DNA from: CAZGMN01 sp964645765
GTDB lineage: Bacteria; Acidobacteriota; Aminicenantia; Aminicenantales; Aminicenantaceae
Direction of reading: 5' to 3'
NCBI GenBank assembly: GCA_964645765.1
Contig: CAZYBE010000001.1
Coordinates: 62,001 to 126,000, forward strand
DNA: 64,000 nt
Position numbers and translations under genes: made by a program
Notes under the pieces: generated by a model
Told to the model about the DNA's origin: nothing
What the model saw: only the letters and a program-made list of their open reading frames with translations
Database searches by the model: none
Part shown: one piece after another, positions 8,507-17,268 of the stretch
Layout of the letters: each line of letters starts with the position of its first letter
How positions within the stretch are numbered: the first letter of the stretch is position 1

Positions 8507-10519
8507 ATGGCAACAAAAAAAATCTCTCTCACTCAGGCCAAGAATGAAATTCAGAAATTGAGAGAAGAAATAAAATATCATGAAAAGAAATATTACGTCG
8601 ATAACGACCCGCAGCTTTCTGATTATGAATTTGATAAGCTGGTTAAAAAACTGATGGAGCTGGAGAGGCAGTTCCCGGAACTCGTCACTCCTGATTCTCC
8701 AACTCAGAGAGTCGGAGAGCAACCCCTCACCGGCTTCGCCACCGTCGAGCACCGCTCCCCCATGCTCAGCCTGGACAACTGCTACAGCCTTGAAGAACTA
8801 AGGGAATTCGAAGAGAAAATAAAAAAAATCATTCCAGGCGAGAAAATTAATTATGTGGCCGAGCTGAAAATTGATGGCCTCGGCATTTCTGCCATTTACC
8901 GCGACGGAAAGTATGTCCAGGCTGTGACCAGAGGAGACGGCTTCAGGGGAGACGATGTCACACCGAACGTCAAGACAATCAGAAGTATGCCCCTCTCCAT
9001 TAAAGACTCCCGGGAAATTGAAGTCAGGGGAGAAGTCTATCTTCCTTTTCCATCCTTTCAAAAAATAAACCAGGAAAAAGAAAAAAAGGGAGAGCCCCTC
9101 TTTGCCAATCCCAGGAACGCAGCCGCCGGTTCCCTTCGCCAGCTTGACCCGAAAGAAGTCGCTTCACGAAAATTGGATGTTTTCCTCTACTACATTTTTA
9201 TCGAAGGGAAAGAGCAGGCGACCCAATGGAAAAACCTGCAGACTCTGAAAGAGTTGGGCTTTAAAATCAATCCCAACTCTCGCCACTGCCCGACGCTCGA
9301 AGATGTCATTTCCTTCTGGGAGGAATGGCACGAAAAAAGGGACAGCCTGGAATATGACGTTGACGGAATCGTGATCAAGGTTAACTCCACCGAGCAGCAT
9401 GAGGCTCTGGGATGGACAGCCAAGTTCCCGCGCTGGTCCATCGCTTTCAAATTTCCGGCAAGACAGGCCACAACCCAGATAGAGGATATCATCATCCAGG
9501 TGGGAAGAACAGGTGCCCTGACTCCGGTGGCGATTCTGAAACCTGTCAAACTCTCCGGAATCACCATCAGCCGCTCCACTCTCCACAATGAAGATGAAAT
9601 CAGGAGAAAAGACATAAGAATTGGAGACTATGTCCTCATCGAGCGAAGCGGAGACGTCATCCCCAAAGTTGTCTCGGTCATGAAGGAAAGGCGAACAGGA
9701 AAAGAAAAAAAATTTGCTTTCCCTTCTAAATGCCCTGTCTGCCATTCGGCAGCCTTTAAGCCTGAGGGAGAGGCCATCTCTCGCTGCACAAACCCTTCCT
9801 GTCCCGCAAAATTGAGAGAATCCCTGCTCCATTTTGCCTCGCGCAGAGCCATGAACATCGAAGGCCTGGGAGATGCTCTTGTCGACCTGCTCATGGCGGT
9901 TGAACTCATCAAAAATATTCCGGATATCTATTCTCTGAAATATGAGAACCTGGTGAAGCTGGAACGAATGGGGCCGAAAAGCTCGCAGAATTTATTGGAT
10001 GAAATTGAAAAATCGAAACACAGAGACCTTGATCGTCTGATTTATGCCCTCGGAATAAGGCATGTTGGGGAACGCACAGCTCAGGCTCTTGCTGCCCATT
10101 TTAAGAGCTTGGACAGATTGGCCAAGGCAACCTTGGAAGAGCTAACTCAGGTGGAAGATGTTGGCCCAACTGTGGCTGAAAGCATTGCCTTCTTCTTTAA
10201 ACAGCCTGAAAACGTCAAGCTGATCAATAAGCTAAAAGAAATGGGCCTTAATTTTTCCTGTAAAGAGCCACGCCGAGGCCGCGGGCTTCCCTTGAGCGGA
10301 CAGACTTTTGTTCTTACGGGAACTCTTTCCTCTCTCACCAGGGAAGAGGCAAAAGAAATCATCGAGGAGATGGGAGGAGCTGTTTCCTCCTCTGTGAGCA
10401 GCAAAACGACGTATCTGGTTGCAGGTGAATCCCCCGGCTCCAAGCTTGATAAAGCTCAGAAGCTTGGCATCCCAACGCTTAATGAAAAAGAATTTTTAAA
10501 AATAGTTAAGAAGACCTAG
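8507..10519 (+). CDS. ligA: NAD-dependent DNA ligase
   Basis: Seals nicks in DNA during replication and repair using NAD+. At 670 aa it is full length. Adenylation domain: Lys121 in AELKIDG is the AMP-accepting lysine. OB fold: IIQVGRTGALTPVA. Zinc finger: CPVC near residue 407 and CTNPSC further on. Helix-hairpin-helix repeats follow, and a C-terminal BRCT domain (LSGQTFVLTGTLSSLTREEA) completes the enzyme. Its stop overlaps the stop of the convergent DnaJ-domain gene by 4 bp. Confidence 0.97.
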   Translation: MATKKISLTQAKNEIQKLREEIKYHEKKYYVDNDPQLSDYEFDKLVKKLMELERQFPELVTPDSPTQRVGEQPLTGFATVEHRSPMLSLDNCYSLEELREFEEKIKKIIPGEKINYVAELKIDGLGISAIYRDGKYVQAVTRGDGFRGDDVTPNVKTIRSMPLSIKDSREIEVRGEVYLPFPSFQKINQEKEKKGEPLFANPRNAAAGSLRQLDPKEVASRKLDVFLYYIFIEGKEQATQWKNLQTLKELGFKINPNSRHCPTLEDVISFWEEWHEKRDSLEYDVDGIVIKVNSTEQHEALGWTAKFPRWSIAFKFPARQATTQIEDIIIQVGRTGALTPVAILKPVKLSGITISRSTLHNEDEIRRKDIRIGDYVLIERSGDVIPKVVSVMKERRTGKEKKFAFPSKCPVCHSAAFKPEGEAISRCTNPSCPAKLRESLLHFASRRAMNIEGLGDALVDLLMAVELIKNIPDIYSLKYENLVKLERMGPKSSQNLLDEIEKSKHRDLDRLIYALGIRHVGERTAQALAAHFKSLDRLAKATLEELTQVEDVGPTVAESIAFFFKQPENVKLINKLKEMGLNFSCKEPRRGRGLPLSGQTFVLTGTLSSLTREEAKEIIEEMGGAVSSSVSSKTTYLVAGESPGSKLDKAQKLGIPTLNEKEFLKIVKKT

Positions 10520-11955
10520 TCTTCCTTCTCCTTTTTCCTCTTGGGCAAGACTCCCATTCGGAGTATCTGTCTAATTCCCCTCTTTTTGGGCTTTTCCAAG
10601 CCTAATTCATGGAGCGCAGTTTTGTTTTCAGGCTCCATCTCCAGAGCCTTTCTAAACATCTTTGTGGCTTTAACAGGGAGGCCAACATCTTTGTATAATT
10701 TTCCTAGCTCAACATAAGTTTCTACGACCCATGGCTCCAAATCTATAGCTATCAGGAAATCCTCCTCGGCTTTCCTCTTGAAAGCAGGAATTTTCATCTC
10801 GATCATGGCCAGGAGAAGAACATAGTTGCCTTTGTTCCTTTTCAGCCTTAGAGCTTCTTCCATGGGGACCAACGCCTCCTGATATTTTCCTTGATTATAA
10901 AGAAAGTGCGCATGGCGATATTTCATCTCCGCTTTCTTTTCTGGGTCCATTTTTTCTTCTCCAGAGGGAGTCGCCTTGCTGGGTTCAGGGCGCAAGCTTT
11001 CCTTTCCAGAGATGAGAGCATCGTAAGCTCTTGTTATCTGACTGAAGACCTCCTCGATCATCATCTTTGTGTCTGCCGGAAGATCTTGATCAAAGCGATC
11101 TGGATGATATCTCCGCGCCAAATTAAAATAAGCCAGCTTTACCTCGCTTTGAGAAGCGGTCCGCGAAACATTGAGAAGAGCGTAGTAATCAAGGCTCGGA
11201 AGATTATTGCTAATTGTGATCACCTCGTTTAACCTTCTCTCTGAATCGTCTGGAACAACTTCTTTAGCCTTCTCTTTTTTCATTGAGATCTTTTCTTCCG
11301 GAAAACCGATGAGGTTCAAACAATAAAAAAGATAAAGGCTCGTCCAGAATGGCCTGGGACGAAATTTTGTGGAACGAAGGAGTGAGGCGCCGCTGTGTTT
11401 TCCATCAATCATCCCCAACAGCTCTCGCTCCTTTATTTTCAAGCGGTCAATGCAGTCCATTGTCTTGGGAATGAGAACTTTTTCCTCCATGAATTTCTTT
11501 ATCTCGGGATGGTAGCTCACCCGTCTTATGCCTTCCTCGATCAGGTCAATGACATTTATTTTCGTTTTAAATTCTCCTTCAGTGAACCCGGTCTTTTTTT
11601 GGAACTTAAAATTGCCTTTGAAAACAGGAAACACGTTCAATACGGTCTCTCTCATTTGATACATAAGGCCTGAATGCAGATCTTTCTCGGTTATAATGCC
11701 GCTTTTGACCAAAATTTTTCCTATGCTCTGCATCGGCTCGATGAATTGGTCGATTCTGGAATAGACCTCTTCAGGAATTTTCTTCATCCTGAATAAGAAT
11801 TCTCCCAAGAATTCGCTGGGCTGATTGGTTTTGGTGAAGACTAATAATCCGGCCTCGAAGAAGAGATATTTCTGAATATCCTTATAATTGAAAATAAGGC
11901 GGCCGCTATCTTTGTTAAAGTAGATTTCTCTCAGGTAGAATCCGATATGTTCCAT
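10516..11955 (-). CDS. DUF4388, J-domain and TPR multidomain protein
   Basis: 479 aa in three parts. Residues 1-190 resemble the DUF4388 (PatA-like) module that in other bacteria accompanies signalling and gliding proteins. Residues about 255-320 are a J domain with the HPD signature (YYALLNVSRTASQSEVKLAYFNLARRYHPDRF), which stimulates DnaK-type chaperones. Residues 345-470 are TPR repeats. The combination suggests a co-chaperone tethered to a signalling or polarity system; the role is not known. It is a single gene, convergent with ligA and divergent from the NAD synthetase pair. Confidence 0.75.
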   Translation of the reverse strand: MEHIGFYLREIYFNKDSGRLIFNYKDIQKYLFFEAGLLVFTKTNQPSEFLGEFLFRMKKIPEEVYSRIDQFIEPMQSIGKILVKSGIITEKDLHSGLMYQMRETVLNVFPVFKGNFKFQKKTGFTEGEFKTKINVIDLIEEGIRRVSYHPEIKKFMEEKVLIPKTMDCIDRLKIKERELLGMIDGKHSGASLLRSTKFRPRPFWTSLYLFYCLNLIGFPEEKISMKKEKAKEVVPDDSERRLNEVITISNNLPSLDYYALLNVSRTASQSEVKLAYFNLARRYHPDRFDQDLPADTKMMIEEVFSQITRAYDALISGKESLRPEPSKATPSGEEKMDPEKKAEMKYRHAHFLYNQGKYQEALVPMEEALRLKRNKGNYVLLLAMIEMKIPAFKRKAEEDFLIAIDLEPWVVETYVELGKLYKDVGLPVKATKMFRKALEMEPENKTALHELGLEKPKKRGIRQILRMGVLPKRKKEKED

Positions 11956-12008
11956 TTTTTAATATTATTATACAAAGAATGGGGAATTTTCAATTGTTTA
12001 TTTTATAA

Positions 12009-12027
12009 AAAGGGGACTGTCCCCTTT
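12009..12027. other. Perfect short palindrome between divergent genes
   Basis: AAAGGGGACTGTCCCCTTT is a 19-bp perfect inverted repeat with a single central base, followed by a pyrimidine-rich stretch. It lies between the divergent starts of the J-domain gene and the amidase gene. It could be an operator or a short hairpin; there is no coding gene to terminate on the plus strand, so a terminator role is unlikely. Confidence 0.4.
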
Positions 12028-12060
12028 CTTTCTATGGGGAATTGTGATAATTTTTCAGGA

Positions 12061-12909
12061 ATGAAAGTCGGTTTGGTTCAAATGACACCCCACTTGGGGG
12101 ATGTCGCCAAAAATCTTGCTCTTCATCTCCATTATATCGAAAAAGCAAAAAAGAAAAATGTCGACCTCCTTATCTTTCCTGAACTCAGTCTCACCGGATA
12201 TACACTTAAAGACCTTGTTGAAGAAGTCGCCCTTTCCCCCAAAAAAAATCCTTACTTCGGCCAGCTGCGAGCCGCAAGCCGTAAGCTTTCGCTTGTTTTT
12301 GGGTTTGTGGAAGAAAAGGAAAGAGGCCTCTTCTATAACTCGGCCGCTTTCCTATCCGGAGGAAAAGTCTTCCATATCCATCGCAAAGTTTTTCTTCCGA
12401 CTCATGGGATGTTCGAGGAAGGAAAATTCTTCGCCTCGGGAAAAAGTTTCCAGACTTTTTCGAGCCCTTATGGAAGGGCAGGCATGATAATTTGCAGAGA
12501 CTTTCTCAGCTACGGCGCAAACTATCTCCTCTTTGCTGGAGGCTCGGAAGTCATCATCGTCATCAGTGCCGCTCCTGGACGGGGAATCTATGGCAATAAA
12601 GGCTATGAGACAAGCCGGATGTGGGAGCTGATGGGCGAAGCCATTTCGCGATTCTCCGGCGCCTTTGTTATCTATTGCAACAGGGTCGGGTTTGAAGACG
12701 GAAAGAGCTTTGCTGGAGGCTCATTCATCTACAATCCGCTGGGCGAGCTCGTCGCCCAGGCTCCTTACCTCGATAAAGATTTTCTCGTTCAAGACATTGA
12801 CCTGGATGATATCCGGCAAGCACGAAAAAAATGGCCATACAAAAGAGATGATAGGCCGGAGGTCATCCTTGAATCTCTCAAAAAAATTGTCTCAAGCCAT
12901 GAAGATTAA
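12061..12909 (+). CDS. Carbon-nitrogen hydrolase, glutaminase partner of NAD synthetase
   Basis: 282-aa nitrilase-superfamily amidase with the full Glu-Lys-Cys triad: E41 (FPELSLTG), K109 (HRKVFLP) and C145 (MIICRDF). It overlaps nadE by 11 bp. In many bacteria the glutaminase and synthetase halves of glutamine-dependent NAD synthetase are one ~550-aa chain; here they are two coupled genes, so this product most likely supplies ammonia from glutamine (or another amide) to NadE. The start at ATG 12061 is preferred because MKVGLVQMTP is the family N-terminus; the longer frame upstream crosses the palindrome. Confidence 0.82.
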   Translation: MKVGLVQMTPHLGDVAKNLALHLHYIEKAKKKNVDLLIFPELSLTGYTLKDLVEEVALSPKKNPYFGQLRAASRKLSLVFGFVEEKERGLFYNSAAFLSGGKVFHIHRKVFLPTHGMFEEGKFFASGKSFQTFSSPYGRAGMIICRDFLSYGANYLLFAGGSEVIIVISAAPGRGIYGNKGYETSRMWELMGEAISRFSGAFVIYCNRVGFEDGKSFAGGSFIYNPLGELVAQAPYLDKDFLVQDIDLDDIRQARKKWPYKRDDRPEVILESLKKIVSSHED

Positions 12910-13711
12910 CGCTCCTTTTGTGGAAAAAGTCCTTGTTTCGTTCATTAAGGAAGAATTATTCAAGTTCAACTATCATAAGGGAATCGTGGGACTCTCCGGG
13001 GGGCTTGATTCCTCTGTCTGCGCTTCGCTGGCCGTCGAAGCGCTGGGAGCGAAGAATGTCATCGCCCTCATCCTGCCTTATGGAAAGGCGTTCAGCGAGG
13101 ATGTTGAGGATGCCCAAGATTTTGCCGGGCTGCTGAGGATAAAATCAAGAATTATCGACATCTCTCCCATGGTCGATGCTTACTTCTCAAAATACCCGAC
13201 TGAAAACAGGATTGCCAAAGGAAACAAGATGGCCAGAGAAAGGATGTCCATCCTCTACGACTTTTCAGTCCGAGAAAAAGCATTGATGTTGGGAACGAGC
13301 AATAAAACAGAGTTATTGCTTGGGTATGGGACAATCCATGGCGATATGGCCTCCGCCATAAACCCTTTAGGTGACCTTTATAAAACTCAAATCAAGCAAT
13401 TAGCGCGACAGCTGGGAATTCCTAAGAAAATCCAGAAAAAAGTGCCCACTGCAGGTTTATGGCCAAGACAAACAGACGAGAAAGAAATTGGCCTCTCTTA
13501 CGAGGAAATCGATGCCATCCTCTTCGAGCTTGTGGACAAAAGGAAGCCAAGAAAAGACATCATTTCCTCGGGACACAAGGCCGAAGATGTGGACAAGATT
13601 GCGCTCCTCATCAAGAACTCTGAATTCAAGAGAAAGCTCCCTCCTATCCCCAAAATCTCTGCTCGCACAGTCGGCCACGACTTTCTCTTCTCTTATGACT
13701 GGGGAAAATAG
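12899..13711 (+). CDS. nadE: NAD+ synthetase
   Basis: Amidates nicotinate adenine dinucleotide to NAD+ with ATP. 270 aa, matching the synthetase-only form. The PP-loop SGGLDSSV binds ATP, and LGTSNKTELLLGYGTIHGDMASAINPLGDLYKTQ is the conserved substrate region (quoted as separate motifs LGTSNKTE and GDLYKTQ). KVPTAGLWPRQTDE follows. Overlap with the upstream amidase gene supports a two-subunit glutamine-dependent enzyme. nadD lies 3 kb away on the other strand. Confidence 0.94.
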   Translation: MKINAPFVEKVLVSFIKEELFKFNYHKGIVGLSGGLDSSVCASLAVEALGAKNVIALILPYGKAFSEDVEDAQDFAGLLRIKSRIIDISPMVDAYFSKYPTENRIAKGNKMARERMSILYDFSVREKALMLGTSNKTELLLGYGTIHGDMASAINPLGDLYKTQIKQLARQLGIPKKIQKKVPTAGLWPRQTDEKEIGLSYEEIDAILFELVDKRKPRKDIISSGHKAEDVDKIALLIKNSEFKRKLPPIPKISARTVGHDFLFSYDWGK

Positions 13712-13714
13712 GCC

Positions 13715-14416
13715 ATGGAAGGGAAAAACTCAGGGGCTAAAGTCCTGGGCAGGCTCCACATCGTCGCCACACCTATCGGGAACCTTGAAGACCTGACCTT
13801 CAGGGCATTGAGAATTCTCAATGAAGTCTCTGCCATAGCCTGTGAAGACACCCGGCAGACGATGAAGCTTTTAAATAGATACGGCATCAAAAAAAGGCTG
13901 CTCAGCTATTACCATCCCCGTGAAAGCCAAAAAATTCCCTTTATCATCAAAATGCTCAAAGAAGGGAAGGATGTGGCTCTGGTCACTGATTCGGGCACTC
14001 CTGGCCTTTCAGACCCTGGTTATCCCCTGATAAGGGAAGCCATAAGGCAGGGGATAACGGTCTCCCCTGTTCCAGGCGCATCAGCCCTGACAGCAGCCCT
14101 TTCAGCTTCAGGCCTTCCCTCTCATAGATTTCTCTTCCTCGGGTTTTCTCCCCCGAAAAAGGAAGCTACAAAAAAAATGCTTCAGTCTTTGAAGGAGGAA
14201 GAAGCCACTCTTGTCTTCTACATCCCAACCAGAAAGCTCCTTTCTTTCCTCGAGGTCTGTCAGCCAATATTGGGAGACAGGCAAATTGTCATTGCCAGAG
14301 AGATAACGAAAATCCACGAGGAATTCCTCAGAGGAAAAACTGAAGAATTAAGAAAGAAACTTGAAGGAAAGATGATAAGGGGCGAAGCCACAGTCTTGAT
14401 CGAAGGAAAAAGATAA
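13715..14416 (+). CDS. rsmI: 16S rRNA C1402 2'-O-methyltransferase
   Basis: SAM-dependent ribose methyltransferase of the tetrapyrrole-methylase fold that modifies the ribosomal P site. Motifs: IVATPIGNLEDLTFRAL at the N-terminus, ACEDTRQTMKLLNRYGI, LVTDSGTPGLSDPGYPLI and VPGASALTAALSASGLP. 233 aa is shorter than the common ~280 aa; the small C-terminal domain is missing while the catalytic fold is complete. Begins 3 nt after nadE stops, so it is in the same operon. Confidence 0.93.
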   Translation: MEGKNSGAKVLGRLHIVATPIGNLEDLTFRALRILNEVSAIACEDTRQTMKLLNRYGIKKRLLSYYHPRESQKIPFIIKMLKEGKDVALVTDSGTPGLSDPGYPLIREAIRQGITVSPVPGASALTAALSASGLPSHRFLFLGFSPPKKEATKKMLQSLKEEEATLVFYIPTRKLLSFLEVCQPILGDRQIVIAREITKIHEEFLRGKTEELRKKLEGKMIRGEATVLIEGKR

Positions 14417-14485
14417 GAATATATCTTCTTTTCCCAGTGTCGAAAGGCTCTGGCTGCTTTTCTATTTCAGCCTGAAATTAAGGTC

Positions 14486-15229
14486 TCAGGCTTGGGCAAT
14501 GGTTAAAGCCTTAACCTCTTTGGCCCCTGCTTCTTTCAAGACCAAGCTGCACTCGCGAACCGTCGAGCCAGTCGTATAGACATCATCGACCAGGAGAACA
14601 ACTCTGTCTTTAATCTTTTCCTTTTTTACCACGCGGAATGCGCCGCGAACATTCTTTTCTCTTTCTTTCAACTGGAGGAATGTCTGAGGCGGCACATTCT
14701 TGGTTTTCACCAATACTCCTTCCAAGAGTTTGACGTTCTCTAGATTGGCCAGCTCTTTGGCAATAACTTGAGCCTGGTTAAACCCTCGCCTCTTCTCTCT
14801 CTTTGGATGAAGGGGGACAGGTATGATGGCATCTAATCCCAACCATATCTCTTCCCTTTTGCCCAGAGTTTTATGGACTAAGCGAGCAAGGTCCTTCCCT
14901 ATAATCCAAAACTTGTTGAATTTATAAAAGAGGACCAAATCTTTGAGTTTTCCACTGTACTTGCCAAAGGAACGATGGCAAGAAAAAGGCGGCCTTTCCT
15001 CCAGGCAATTCTGACAGAAATGAGGCTCTCCGGCTCCCTCAAAAAAGCGGCCGCAACACAGGCAGTAAGAAGAATAGAACGGCTTGATTCCCTCCCAACA
15101 GGAGCGGCAGATAACTCTTTCGCCGGGAAATTCAAGGAAAGAAGAGCACAGCTCGCAGAAAGAAGGAAAAAAAATGAGCTCGGCGAGCTTTGCCCCTGAG
15201 GAAATCTTCCGCCGAAGAGAGGAGCTCAA
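14486..15229 (-). CDS. comF: ComF-family phosphoribosyltransferase
   Basis: Double-zinc-ribbon plus phosphoribosyltransferase protein. The N-terminus has CELC, CRSC, CLCC and CQNC pairs; the C-terminus has the PRPP-binding motif VVLLVDDVYTTGST and the conserved IIPVPLHPKREKRRGFNQA segment. ComF proteins assist DNA uptake in competent bacteria, though most homologues lack a proven role. I choose a TTG start that overlaps the stop codon of the upstream DksA-like gene (TTGA) with GGAGGAG about 12 nt before it; a GTG at 15262 is the alternative and would overlap the upstream gene by 37 bp. Confidence 0.85.
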   Translation of the reverse strand: MSSSLRRKISSGAKLAELIFFPSFCELCSSFLEFPGERVICRSCWEGIKPFYSSYCLCCGRFFEGAGEPHFCQNCLEERPPFSCHRSFGKYSGKLKDLVLFYKFNKFWIIGKDLARLVHKTLGKREEIWLGLDAIIPVPLHPKREKRRGFNQAQVIAKELANLENVKLLEGVLVKTKNVPPQTFLQLKEREKNVRGAFRVVKKEKIKDRVVLLVDDVYTTGSTVRECSLVLKEAGAKEVKALTIAQA

Positions 15230-15582
15230 CCGGTTTCCCTCTGCTCCTCCTTCTCCTGGCACTCAATACAGAAGGGGGCCCAGGGAACGACATCCAGCCT
15301 CTTTTTGCCTATCTCTTTGTGGCACATCTGGCAAAGACCATACTCGCCTTTTTCAATTCTCCTTAGCGCGTCATCGATCAAAAACAGCTGTTCTCTTTCT
15401 GAATCGGATAGGCTGAAAAGAAATTCTTTCGTGTAGGAACTTTCGGCTTTATCCACGACATCCTGAGCTATCCCTGCTTCCACTTCCTTAGTTTCATTAT
15501 GAGCTTCGCTTATTTTATGAACGATCTCTTCTTTCTTTTTTAAAAGCTTCTTCTTGTAAATTTCTCTTTCTTTTCTAGTCAA
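15226..15582 (-). CDS. DksA/TraR-type zinc-finger protein
   Basis: 118-aa protein with an N-terminal coiled coil (KEREIYKKKLLKKKEEIVHKI) and the four-cysteine DksA/TraR zinc finger CQMC...CIEC near the C-terminus (GLCQMCHKEIGKKRL, APFCIECQ). Family members bind the secondary channel of RNA polymerase and act with ppGpp; others are uncharacterised. The DxxDxA coiled-coil tip of classical DksA is not clearly present, so a direct ppGpp role is unproven. It is coupled to comF and lies 12 bp downstream of rlmH. Confidence 0.85.
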   Translation of the reverse strand: MTRKEREIYKKKLLKKKEEIVHKISEAHNETKEVEAGIAQDVVDKAESSYTKEFLFSLSDSEREQLFLIDDALRRIEKGEYGLCQMCHKEIGKKRLDVVPWAPFCIECQEKEEQRETG

Positions 15583-15594
15583 AATCGTCCCCCC

Positions 15595-16062
15595 TTATTT
15601 GGCATAATGTCTCCCTTTTATGACGGTCAAGGAGCGATAGACCTGCTCCAAGAGTATGACTCGGCTCAACTCATGAGAGAAAGTCATTCGGGAAAGCGAG
15701 AGAAGAAAATCAGCCCTTTTTAGGATTCTCTCATCCAGGCCCAAAAACCCTCCAAGGACAAAGGCGATAACACGTCCGGAGCTTAAGGCGACTTTCTCTA
15801 AAAAGCGAGCAAATTCAAGGGAAGTCATTTCTTTACCTTCATCAACGAGGCAGATAATATAATCATCTTTAAGGTGTTTTTCAAGCTCAAAAGCTTCAAT
15901 TTCTTTGATTCTGGCGGCAAATTTCTCATCAATCCCCTTTCCCTCCTTTGACTGGATGAGCGGACATTTTGCTAACCGATTGATTTTCTTTAAATAATAT
16001 TCTTCTAAGCTTCTTATCTCTCTATTGCGTGTTCTTCCTGGCCATAAGACCTTCAACTTCAT
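15595..16062 (-). CDS. rlmH: 23S rRNA pseudouridine-1915 N3-methyltransferase
   Basis: SPOUT-family methyltransferase that acts on assembled 70S ribosomes. 155 aa, the standard length. Conserved signatures: ICLVDEGKEMTSLEFA, IAFVLGGFLGLDE (SAM-binding trefoil knot) and the C-terminal LSRMTFSHELSRVILLEQVYRSLTVIKGRHYAK region (motifs MTFSHEL and QVYR). It is transcribed in the same direction as rsfS, separated from it by the family B repeat end and about 130 bp of AT-rich DNA. Confidence 0.95.
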   Translation of the reverse strand: MKLKVLWPGRTRNREIRSLEEYYLKKINRLAKCPLIQSKEGKGIDEKFAARIKEIEAFELEKHLKDDYIICLVDEGKEMTSLEFARFLEKVALSSGRVIAFVLGGFLGLDERILKRADFLLSLSRMTFSHELSRVILLEQVYRSLTVIKGRHYAK

Positions 16063-16195
16063 GGCGAATCGAAAAAAGAATCTCTTTCCTTTTCAAAAAA
16101 TTATCCATAAAAAATAATCGTAAAAATGAAAAATGTCAATATGTTTTTTATATTTTTTGCATCTTTGCGTAATGAAGAACAAAGATATTGGATTA

Positions 16196-16231
16196 GGCGG
16201 CGTGTTTTCGACTCACTCAGCCGGAGCCATT
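16196..16231. repeat. Solo right end of palindromic repeat family B (B3)
   Basis: About 36 bp (GCGGCGTGTTTTCGA, then a short variable arm, then CAGCCGGAGCCATT) that match the right end of B1 at 27357-27392. The left arm and core are absent. It abuts the stop codon of rsfS, so it could have been left by deletion of a full copy. The arm sequence differs from both B1 and B2. Confidence 0.65.
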
Positions 16232-16605
16232 TAATAAGAAAACTTGAGCGCATCTCCCCATAATTTTTCCAACGAATAATATTCTCGGGCGTTCTTAGAA
16301 AAAACATGGACGATGAAATTTCCATAATCTATCAAAATCCATTCCGCATGCTCCGCCCCTTCCACGCTTAAAGGAGTGATACCCTCCTTCTTCAATTCCT
16401 GCTCGATATTCTCGTAGAGGGCAATGTTCTGCCTGGAAGAATTTCCATGCATGATAACGAAAAAATCGGTGAAAGAGCAAATCCCCCTTAAATCCAGGAC
16501 AATGAGCTCCTCTCCTTTTTTGGCTTTGCCGGCTTTGGCGGAAATCCTCACTTCGCGAGGAAGGCTTCTTTTGGTGACCTTTTTCTTAACTCTTTCTCTC
16601 GGCAT
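16231..16605 (-). CDS. rsfS: Ribosomal silencing factor RsfS
   Basis: 124-aa Iojap-family protein that binds L14 and blocks subunit joining when nutrients are short. Conserved core: AKKGEELIVLDLRGICSFTDFFVIMHGNSSRQ (motifs VLDLR and FFVI) and ILIDYGNFIVHVF with the C-terminal REYYSLEKLWGDA. A basic N-terminal tail of about 20 residues precedes the core. The start ATG lies just 3 nt after the nadD stop. The usual bacterial neighbourhood nadD-rsfS-rlmH is kept here. Confidence 0.95.
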   Translation of the reverse strand: MPRERVKKKVTKRSLPREVRISAKAGKAKKGEELIVLDLRGICSFTDFFVIMHGNSSRQNIALYENIEQELKKEGITPLSVEGAEHAEWILIDYGNFIVHVFSKNAREYYSLEKLWGDALKFSY

Positions 16606-16608
16606 CTT

Positions 16609-17268
16609 TTACGTTTGGTAAAGCCTCTTATCTATTATATAGGTTTCAACTTCTTTGGAAACCATATCTTTTATCGATTCCCCTTTTCTGATTCTCTCTC
16701 TCACTTCGGTCGAGGCGATGTCCAAAGCATCTATGGGCAGAAGGAATATTTTGAAGCATAGAAGCAGTTCATCTCTGACAGGCTCGGACTCGGAGAGTTT
16801 GTGCATTTTTCCCTGGTATTTTCCTTTTAGGGTTTTCTTGGCGTCACCCAAACGATACCCAGGCCTGTCGATGACCACAAAATAACACTCCTCGAGCACC
16901 TGTTCATAATCCTTCCATGTCTCAATCTCTAAAAAAGCATCAACACCCAGGATGAAGAAGATCAATGCTTTGGGATGAAGCTTCTTCAACTTGTTGAGAG
17001 TGATGATCGAATAAGATTTTTCCCTGGCTTCAACCTCGATCGAGCAGGGGACAAAACTTGAATAGGGGCGCAGGGCCAGTTCGACCATTCTCAAACGATG
17101 GCGGGCGGAGACAATCCCGGCCGATTCTTTATGGGGAGGAATATAAGAAGGGATGAAAAAAATCTTTTCCAGAAAAAACCTTTTTTTCACTATTTTGGCT
17201 GCCCTGAGATGCCCGGAATGAATCGGGTTGAAGGTTCCGCCAAAAAGCCCTATCCTCTCCTTCTCCAC
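16609..17268 (-). CDS. nadD: Nicotinate-nucleotide adenylyltransferase
   Basis: Adenylates nicotinate mononucleotide, the step before NadE. 219 aa with the nucleotidyltransferase motif GLFGGTFNPIHSGHLRAA (GTFNPxHxGH) and C-terminal ISSTE-like IASTEVRERIRKGE signature. The GTG start shares its first base with the last base of the obgE stop codon (TAGTG), so translation is tightly coupled. The window therefore encodes the last two steps of NAD synthesis at two loci. Confidence 0.95.
   Translation of the reverse strand: MEKERIGLFGGTFNPIHSGHLRAAKIVKKRFFLEKIFFIPSYIPPHKESAGIVSARHRLRMVELALRPYSSFVPCSIEVEAREKSYSIITLNKLKKLHPKALIFFILGVDAFLEIETWKDYEQVLEECYFVVIDRPGYRLGDAKKTLKGKYQGKMHKLSESEPVRDELLLCFKIFLLPIDALDIASTEVRERIRKGESIKDMVSKEVETYIIDKRLYQT

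Noticed and set aside
9164..9832. Minus-strand frame of 222 aa opposite ligA
   Set aside because: Antisense shadow of the ligase zinc-finger/OB region.
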